From the NCBI GenBank assembly GCA_002503395.1, contig DARQ01000055.1, positions 13,636 through 21,746 on the forward strand: a DNA stretch of 8,111 bases, written 5' to 3'. The translations under genes and the position numbers were made by a program. This stretch comes from Euryarchaeota archaeon UBA60. Lineage in GTDB: Archaea > Thermoplasmatota > Poseidoniia > Poseidoniales > Poseidoniaceae. Position 1 is the stretch's first letter. Each line of letters opens with the position of its first letter. Shown here one piece after another: positions 1 through 4,782 of the stretch. Below the pieces are notes generated by a model. It was not told where the DNA came from. It saw nothing but the letters and a program-made list of their open reading frames with translations, and did not search any database.

Positions 1-855
1 GTCATCTTCTACGAGCCGGTGGCGAGTGAAATCAGAACCATCCAACGGCGAGGCAGGACCGCTCGCCACCGAGAAGGAGATGTCTATGTTCTGGTCAGTG
101 AAAATACCCGTGATGTAGGGGTGCGATACGCCGCCGCGGCGCGTGAGGCGAGAATGCACCGGGTGCTCGAAAAGGTGCGGCGGCGGCGCCGGCCGCCGAG
201 ATTGCATCCCAAGCCGGATTCACTGATCGAGCAATTCCGAGTCATTACATCAGGAGAGGAAATGCCAGCAGCTCAATTCATCGAAAATGAATTCGCACGT
301 CTGCAGCCAGAATTGGGGCAGGGCGATGGATTGGCTATGCATCACCGCAGGGCCGAGCCCGAAGTGCCACCCTCGAGGATAATGCGCCGTGATGCTCCTA
401 AGATGACGCCTGCATCACTGCGGCCGAAGACCCAACTCAGCATCACCGAATTCGCAGACGATGATAATCCGCCACCGGATGTAGTGGGTACGTCTGAAAA
501 CACTGGGGATGCCAATGAGACGAGCACCGCGGTCGCCGCGGGGAATGGCGAGAAGGATAGAGATGAAGGAATGACACAGGGAAAAGAAAATGTTGATACC
601 CATGGAAGTGCAGACAAATGGCGCCTACCGGTTCTCGATGGCAGAGGGGGGAAGTCTGGAATTCCCGGTACATCAGGAGTGGACGAAAGGACGGCTGAAC
701 TCAGGAAATCAGGGACAGAGCGACCCGGTGAATCTGGAAGGGATGATGCGATAGGAAGGGCGATGGAAGCGGCTGAAGATTTGGTTTTGGGTAATATCCA
801 AGACTTGGGGGAAGGCCACGATGGCGACCCGGGAAAAGGCCAATCGTCAGATTAG
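1..855 (+). CDS. hef: Hef (archaeal FANCM/XPF-type helicase-nuclease): helicase end and linker, 5'-partial, first part of a frameshifted gene
   Basis: The frame is open from base 1, so the gene begins upstream; the GTG at 19 is internal. The first codons read VIFYEPVASEIRTIQRRG, superfamily 2 helicase motif VI (QRRGRTAR; the usual last Gly is Ala), followed by the Arg-rich helix that closes the Hef/FANCM helicase core (to about base 190). Hef remodels stalled forks and branched DNA with ATP. From about base 250 to 850 the protein is hydrophilic, low in hydrophobics and rich in Gly, Asp, Glu and Thr: the disordered linker expected between Hef helicase and nuclease domains. Within it, QLSITEFA (433-456) resembles a PCNA-interacting peptide. 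The frame ends at TAG 853-855, just where the nuclease domain should begin; that domain follows in the -1 frame. Family assignment is firm. Whether this is a real gene break, a recoding event or a one-base sequence error is open. Confidence 0.88.
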   Translation, partial: VIFYEPVASEIRTIQRRGRTARHREGDVYVLVSENTRDVGVRYAAAAREARMHRVLEKVRRRRRPPRLHPKPDSLIEQFRVITSGEEMPAAQFIENEFARLQPELGQGDGLAMHHRRAEPEVPPSRIMRRDAPKMTPASLRPKTQLSITEFADDDNPPPDVVGTSENTGDANETSTAVAAGNGEKDRDEGMTQGKENVDTHGSADKWRLPVLDGRGGKSGIPGTSGVDERTAELRKSGTERPGESGRDDAIGRAMEAAEDLVLGNIQDLGEGHDGDPGKGQSSD

Positions 856-864
856 ACCATCGTG
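817..864 (+). repeat. 8-bp perfect inverted repeat around the hef frame break
   Basis: CACGATGG (817-824) and CCATCGTG (857-864) are exact reverse complements. They enclose 32 bases that hold the GGGAAAA heptamer (831-837) and the TAG that ends the helicase frame (853-855). An inner AATC/GATT pair (842-845, 850-853) is short. A hairpin with the slip site in its loop is not the usual frameshift layout, where the stem lies downstream, so function is uncertain and chance is possible. Confidence 0.4.
831..837 (+). other. Candidate -1 ribosomal slippage heptamer G_GGA_AAA in hef
   Basis: The bases GGGAAAA sit in exact slippage phase: the helicase frame reads GGA (832-834) and AAA (835-837). A -1 slip re-pairs on GGG and AAA and continues with AGG CCA ATC into the nuclease domain. 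The frame switch must occur between 795 and 852, so the heptamer lies in the only window that would work. A G/A-rich, SD-like stretch (807-815) lies 15 bases upstream. The X_XXY_YYZ form is established for viral and bacterial recoding; its use in archaea is inference here. A lost A or G in the same run would give the same picture. Confidence 0.4.
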
Positions 865-1646
865 AATTATCCTCGACCCTGGCGGCGGAACTGCGGCAAC
901 TAAAGGTCGATGTCGAAGTTTGCACCCTACCTATCGGGGATATTGCAATCGGCGACCTATTTGTCATCGAACGCAAGCGAAGCGATGATCTGATCACCTC
1001 ACTGCTCGATGGCAGACTGGTCTCACAAGCGCGCCGAATGATGGCTTGCGCACCCCGCCCATTACTGATTGTTGAGGGAAGCACGGCCACGGCAAGGGCA
1101 GTTCACAGCAATGCGGTAGCAGGAATGATGGCCTTGATCACGGCTGAAATCGGCCTCAGCATCGTCACTACAAGAGATACTAAAGGTAGCGCCAAACTAA
1201 TTGCGATGTTAGCTAAACGCAATCTGAGAATATTGCGTCAGCAAGAAAAATTGCTTGAGCAACGTCTGCGTTTCTCCGAACAGGAGCGCATCGAAAATGA
1301 ACCGCTGAGCACATGGACACGTTTCCAAGCCAGCGGCTCGGCTGGGCCGGTCATCACCATTGCCGATACAGAACAGAAAGCACGACGCTCACTGGTTCGG
1401 GAACGAGAGAGATTCTTGGCCAATCTCCCCGGCATCGGGCCGGTGATTGCACGACGTCTGATTGCACGATTCGGTTGCCCACTGAAAGTCCTGTTGGCTC
1501 GCCCTGAACAATTAATCTCGGCGGGAATCAGCGCCGAGAGCGTGGCCCGTATCCAAGCTCTGGTGGGAAAAACTCACAAACCAAAAACCAGTTCAGAAAC
1601 TCGGAAGAACCATATCGGTAATACAGCCGTAAATAATTCTATATAA
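837..1646 (+). CDS. hef: Hef C-terminal XPF/ERCC4 nuclease and helix-hairpin-helix domain, in the -1 frame relative to the helicase part
   Basis: Counting from the first codon after a -1 slip (AGG at 837; 269 residues), the product reads PIVRLDHRE at the start of an ERCC4 nuclease domain. The XPF active-site motif follows: LPIGD (D35), GD at 39-40, then ERKRSDD at 45-51, matching GD...ERKx3D. Near residues 198-215 LPGIGPVIARRLIARFG is a clear helix-hairpin-helix, and about 219-246 is the second; together they form the (HhH)2 dimerisation and DNA-binding domain. The role is endonucleolytic cutting of fork and flap DNA. This frame is open only from 795 (stop TAA at 792-794). It contains no ATG, GTG or TTG until ATG 1038, which lies after the active site, so the domain cannot be made intact from its own standard start. 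An annotation starting at 1038 would miss the catalytic residues. The stop TAA (1644-1646) abuts the stop of the convergent hdrB-like gene. Confidence 0.85.
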   Translation, partial: RPIVRLDHRELSSTLAAELRQLKVDVEVCTLPIGDIAIGDLFVIERKRSDDLITSLLDGRLVSQARRMMACAPRPLLIVEGSTATARAVHSNAVAGMMALITAEIGLSIVTTRDTKGSAKLIAMLAKRNLRILRQQEKLLEQRLRFSEQERIENEPLSTWTRFQASGSAGPVITIADTEQKARRSLVRERERFLANLPGIGPVIARRLIARFGCPLKVLLARPEQLISAGISAESVARIQALVGKTHKPKTSSETRKNHIGNTAVNNSI

Positions 1647-2507
1647 TCATCCACCGATGATTCGAACCCGTGTTCGTAACTGGGCGAATCTCTCGACGTA
1701 GAAACCAAGGGCATAGGCCAGTAGTTCGGGCAGATGGATCACCGGCATACTAGTGTCCTTGTTTGTGATTTTACCGGCGTGCACCTGATAGACATCGAGA
1801 TTGAAGTGTGACAAAGGGCAGGCGCTGACCATGATTCTGGCACCTGCCTGTTTAGCACCTGAGAGCACCTCAGCGGTCATCTTCATGGCGGTCTTTTCAC
1901 GCGATAACAACGCCGGGAAACCGACACTGCGCACCCGGCCATCATAATCGACGGCATCGCCACCGAGTACTGCAATCAGTTGTTCCAAGTAGACCGGATT
2001 GTGCGGGTCGTCATCGCCATTGGCGCCGTTCTTCAGCATTGGCGCCCCATAGTATCCGGCAACCGGGAAGTCGATTGGGTTGACCACCAGTTCAGCGAGC
2101 TTTTCCAGGCCAACATCCTCGATTATCACATCGAGGAGATGGCGCATCTTCAGATTACCATTGAAACGAAGCCCACAAGTCCGCTCAAGAATCTCATTGA
2201 TCTCACCGCACAGGACCTCGTCGTCCAGCAGTAGACGCAGGTCGTCGTACATATTTCCTTGACACGATGCACAAGGAGTCAGGACATCTAAACCCTGTTC
2301 CTCGGCCATTGCGAAAGTGCGAGCATTGAGGGTGAGTTGCAACTTGTGATTGGCCTGTTTCATCACTCCGGCACCACAGCACGAGGCACCGGGCATATCT
2401 ACCAACTCGATTCCCAATTTACCAACCACTGCGCGCATTGCATCCTCTAATTCTCGGGCACTGCCCTTGGCGACACAACCGGGAAAATATGCGAACTTTA
2501 CCATCAT
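1647..2507 (-). CDS. HdrB/SdhE-like CCG-domain protein with a degenerate second cluster site
   Basis: This 286-residue protein matches the HdrB family (heterodisulfide reductase subunit B; also SdhE and the C-terminal half of thiol:fumarate reductase TfrB), whose CCG domains bind unusual [4Fe-4S] clusters. Domain 1 is intact: C11, C43-C44, C79 and C82 (CX31CCX34CXXC). Domain 2 keeps the fold, seen as YYGAPML at 152-158, SVGFP at 194-198 and ACPLSHFNLD at 229-238. Its ligands are gone, with A155, S194, V195 and S233 in place of Cys; only C230 remains. One cluster is therefore expected, not two. No membrane segment is seen, so the protein is probably cytosolic or peripheral. ATG at 2507 and 2504 are adjacent; GAGGTG at 2510-2515 is better spaced for 2504, and an in-frame TAA lies at 2520-2522. 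It lies 30 bases after the ferredoxin-flavodoxin-SdhB-like gene, probably in one operon. True methanogen HdrB function is unlikely. The electron acceptor is unknown. Confidence 0.85.
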   Translation of the reverse strand: MMVKFAYFPGCVAKGSARELEDAMRAVVGKLGIELVDMPGASCCGAGVMKQANHKLQLTLNARTFAMAEEQGLDVLTPCASCQGNMYDDLRLLLDDEVLCGEINEILERTCGLRFNGNLKMRHLLDVIIEDVGLEKLAELVVNPIDFPVAGYYGAPMLKNGANGDDDPHNPVYLEQLIAVLGGDAVDYDGRVRSVGFPALLSREKTAMKMTAEVLSGAKQAGARIMVSACPLSHFNLDVYQVHAGKITNKDTSMPVIHLPELLAYALGFYVERFAQLRTRVRIIGG

Positions 2508-2509
2508 TT

Positions 2510-2515
2510 CACCTC
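2510..2515 (-). promoter_or_regulatory. Ribosome binding site of the hdrB-like gene
   Basis: GAGGTG on the minus strand lies 2 bases before ATG 2507 and 5 before ATG 2504. Measured from the GAGG core, the spacing to ATG 2504 is 7 bases and to ATG 2507 is 4. This favours the second Met as the true start. A separate site this close to the upstream gene's stop suggests translation on a shared transcript. Confidence 0.6.
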
Positions 2516-2537
2516 GAAATTACTAAACCTCTGTACC

Positions 2538-4544
2538 TCAGAACCTCTTGTCCAACTCATTGAAAATCGCCACAACTTCGTGGTGATTGCGCGCCGGTAA
2601 TTTCACCAGCGGCGGCATCTTACCGATGCTGGCTGGAGGCATGAATAGTGCTTGCTTATCGCGTAGCATCGGACCACCGGTGCGGGTGAATCCGGTCATC
2701 ATTCGCAATACTTGACGGCCGTTGGCAATCATCCCGAAGGGCCCGGAGACCATCGCCGGAAGGATGGTCTCATTGACATCACCGAACATCTTGACGGTGC
2801 GGCTGAACCACTTGACGTGGCGGCCGTGTTTACCGGTGAATTTGTTGAGGCGCAGTAATTCGGCACGGCAGTCGTACAGGGTCTTGGCCAAGGCATGGCC
2901 TTCTGCGCCGTGCCGGCCGATGGCAGCGATATCGGTCTCATTCCACAACCCACCTTCGCTCTCCAGAGTCTTCATAATGTCAGAGCGCGCCTTTTCCGAT
3001 GTTCTCGGGTCGAGATTGCGCCGCCATAACTGCGCACACACGGCGGGACCGAGATACTTGCCATCATAGGGTAGGCTATCCGACCAAGATTGCGCCAGTT
3101 GCGGGCTCGACATAGCCGCCACACCACGCAGAATCACTGAAGTGCTGATATCCATGGTTCCCATCACAACCCCCTGCATGGTGCGGTGACCTACTCGGTC
3201 AGCGGTTCTCGCCCAAGACTTGGCGCTCAAACAGCGATTCTCGAACGAATCGGTCGCCACCACGAGGTCGCGAATCACATCGTGGCCGGGCAGCGGCTCG
3301 ATGCTCATCGTCAAGGAATCGGAATCGCCGCAGACGAAATCGACGACTCGGCACGAGTCGGCAAGAATCGGTCGGCCATTGACGCTGAGGCCGCAAAGCG
3401 CACCCGAGCGGCGGAAGGAAAGACTTCCATCCTGGGTCTCCTGGATTGAAGTCAACATCTGGGAAATCGAGAGGTGGCCTGGAACCGTGCAGGCATAGGT
3501 GTCCCAACCCTGCTCGGAGTGTACCGGGTCATATCTGAAAATCTTCACTGAGACCGAGATTTCGGGCTGGACCACCCCGGCGGCAGAGGCGATTGCCTTA
3601 GCCTTCTTGCTCGGCATTATCATCTCGGCAAAGGAGCCGACCATATTCTCGCTGAAATTGCCAGCTTCATCTATAGAGGCAAGACTTCCTAAGGCATTTG
3701 GCACCCAGGACTTCCATGCCGGCTCGTAATCGACATCACAGTCGACCCGCTCATAGACCCGCCTCGCACCCATCTCCTCAAGTCGTGTATCCCAATCCTT
3801 TCCACTCTGGCAATAGAATTCGTAGGCGGTATCCCCCAATGCACAGACGGTGAAATTGAGCCCGCTCAAGTCAACCTTGCTGGCGACGGCAGCATCCCAC
3901 AGTGCCTGAGCATTGTCGGGCATCTCGCCCTCGCCCCAGGTCGAGCAGATGATGAGTAGTCGCAAGCATCCGGAAAAGTCGTCAACCGTCGCCGCGTCCA
4001 TCAATTTGATTTCGGCATTTAGGTGACCCGGAACTGCAAGTTTCACTGCTTCTTCAGCGAGACTTTCACCGTTACCACTCTGGCTACCGACTAGAATCAA
4101 GACCTTTCGCTCTCCTTCCAGAAGTTCAGGTGGAATCTCGACCCCACCCTCATCGGATGAAACTTCTCCATCAACACCTCCATCGGGGACATCTCCGGCA
4201 GAGCCACCGCCAGCACTGGAGCCGGCAACGGCCGCGGCCGTGGCGGTTTCCTCGGCGGAGTCGGTTGCTTCAGCTGACGCACCATCTTCGGAGGTGCCAT
4301 ACTTGATGACGTCTACCGGGCAAGCTTCGGCGGCGTCAATTATATCGTCGAAGAGGTCGGCACCGATTGAGCCACTCAGCCCAGACTTACTGTCTTCATT
4401 GGTGTTGAAGCCCCCGTCGAGACGCACCTCGGCTTTGATGAAACAGGAATCATCCTGAACTTGAAACACATCGGGGGCGGCCTCTTCACAAGCATCACAG
4501 GTGATGCAACCCTCCTCTATCCAAACCGTAGTGATTTGTGCCAT
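2538..4544 (-). CDS. Ferredoxin-flavodoxin-SdhB-like fusion protein, with the SdhB cluster ligands lost
   Basis: The protein has 668 residues counted from ATG 4544; TTG 4565 would add seven residues, but the ferredoxin fold starts naturally at MAQITTVWIEEG. Residues 1-85 are a single-cluster ferredoxin (C13, C16, C19 and C75-Pro). Residues 84-144 are an Ala/Gly/Ser/Asp linker. Residues 147-288 are a CysJ/P450-reductase-type flavodoxin: FMN phosphate loop GSQSGNGE, STWGEGEMPDN, and ALGDTAYEFYCQSGKDWDTRLEE. No NADPH/FAD reductase domain follows. Residues 331-560 match the succinate dehydrogenase iron-sulfur subunit: KIFRYDP, QDGSLSFRRS, IEPLPG-VIRDLVV and DGKYLGPA. Every ligand of the two C-terminal clusters is replaced at conserved spacing (V470, R473, A476, S480; E536, I542, G546), and the [2Fe-2S] loop is shortened. 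About 110 further residues have no recognised domain. I see no membrane segment. Its partner is the HdrB-like gene just downstream. I infer an electron carrier in which ferredoxin and FMN replace the old cluster chain; the reaction is unknown. Confidence 0.85.
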   Translation of the reverse strand: MAQITTVWIEEGCITCDACEEAAPDVFQVQDDSCFIKAEVRLDGGFNTNEDSKSGLSGSIGADLFDDIIDAAEACPVDVIKYGTSEDGASAEATDSAEETATAAAVAGSSAGGGSAGDVPDGGVDGEVSSDEGGVEIPPELLEGERKVLILVGSQSGNGESLAEEAVKLAVPGHLNAEIKLMDAATVDDFSGCLRLLIICSTWGEGEMPDNAQALWDAAVASKVDLSGLNFTVCALGDTAYEFYCQSGKDWDTRLEEMGARRVYERVDCDVDYEPAWKSWVPNALGSLASIDEAGNFSENMVGSFAEMIMPSKKAKAIASAAGVVQPEISVSVKIFRYDPVHSEQGWDTYACTVPGHLSISQMLTSIQETQDGSLSFRRSGALCGLSVNGRPILADSCRVVDFVCGDSDSLTMSIEPLPGHDVIRDLVVATDSFENRCLSAKSWARTADRVGHRTMQGVVMGTMDISTSVILRGVAAMSSPQLAQSWSDSLPYDGKYLGPAVCAQLWRRNLDPRTSEKARSDIMKTLESEGGLWNETDIAAIGRHGAEGHALAKTLYDCRAELLRLNKFTGKHGRHVKWFSRTVKMFGDVNETILPAMVSGPFGMIANGRQVLRMMTGFTRTGGPMLRDKQALFMPPASIGKMPPLVKLPARNHHEVVAIFNELDKRF

Positions 4545-4594
4545 TGAAACACACCATCCAAGCAAAGGCTACCCGTATGTATGTCGACCGGTAA

Positions 4595-4628
4595 GAGGCA
4601 TTTCAAGGTTCGCTCAAAGCCTTGCCTC
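4595..4628 (-). repeat. Inverted repeat able to form a hairpin in the leader of the redox fusion gene
   Basis: Outer arms GAGGC (4595-4599) and GCCTC (4624-4628) and inner arms AAGG (4605-4608) and CCTT (4620-4623) pair to give nine base pairs, with a five-base bulge on one side and an 11-base loop. It lies about 50 bases upstream of ATG 4544, so it may be in the mRNA leader if transcription starts further out. No T-run follows on either strand, so a terminator is unlikely. Function unknown. Confidence 0.35.
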
Positions 4629-4771
4629 AACCGCCCTGTAAATCCAAGTCCCAAGCAACTGAATCTAGGTTCTACCAAGCGTAATGTAGAGTATCTTTTC
4701 TCGTAAACTGAGGAAGTAACAACTATCGGCGTGTAAGTAGGTTCAATAAAGACGCCCCTTCCGACCAATCC

Positions 4772-4776
4772 GAGGA
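4772..4776 (+). promoter_or_regulatory. Ribosome binding site of the thermosome gene
   Basis: GAGGA lies 6 bases before ATG 4783, a usual Shine-Dalgarno position. It supports 4783 over the downstream in-frame ATG of the MKEG segment. The N-terminal GGQAPIF segment, typical of thermosomes, also requires the upstream start. Confidence 0.55.
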
Positions 4777-4782
4777 ATCGCA

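Larger units (their letters stand above)
4545..4782. promoter_or_regulatory. Divergent intergenic region between the redox fusion gene and the thermosome gene
   Basis: These 238 bases separate two outward-facing genes and must hold both promoters. No RNA gene or further coding frame is convincing. On the + strand TTCAATAAAG (4742-4751) is the most TATA-like sequence near the thermosome start, but it is a weak match to the archaeal TTTAWA-type box. On the - strand GGATTTACAGG (complement of about 4636-4646) is a similar weak candidate for the redox genes. A hairpin-forming inverted repeat lies at 4595-4628. Confidence 0.4.

Noticed and set aside
701..1090. A 129-codon minus-strand open frame across the hef frame break
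   Set aside because: It overlaps conserved nuclease coding sequence on the other strand, and its Ser/Pro/Arg-rich product looks like a shadow translation.
1038..1646. ATG 1038 as the true start of a separate nuclease gene
   Set aside because: The ERKRSDD active site lies upstream in the same frame, so this start would remove the catalytic residues. The domain needs sequence back to about 840.
1647..2507. Assignment as methanogen heterodisulfide reductase HdrB
   Set aside because: The second CCG domain lacks four of five ligands and no hdrA or hdrC neighbour is present; only family-level naming is justified.
2538..4565. TTG 4565 as start of the redox fusion protein
   Set aside because: The seven extra residues are not part of the ferredoxin fold. 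ATG 4544 begins the usual MAQ-type N-terminus and is preceded by a GGATGGTG purine-rich stretch.
4604..4624. Possible tRNA T-arm (GGTTCGCTC) in the intergenic region
   Set aside because: The flanking five-base stem does not pair in T-arm register, and no acceptor, D or anticodon arm is present.
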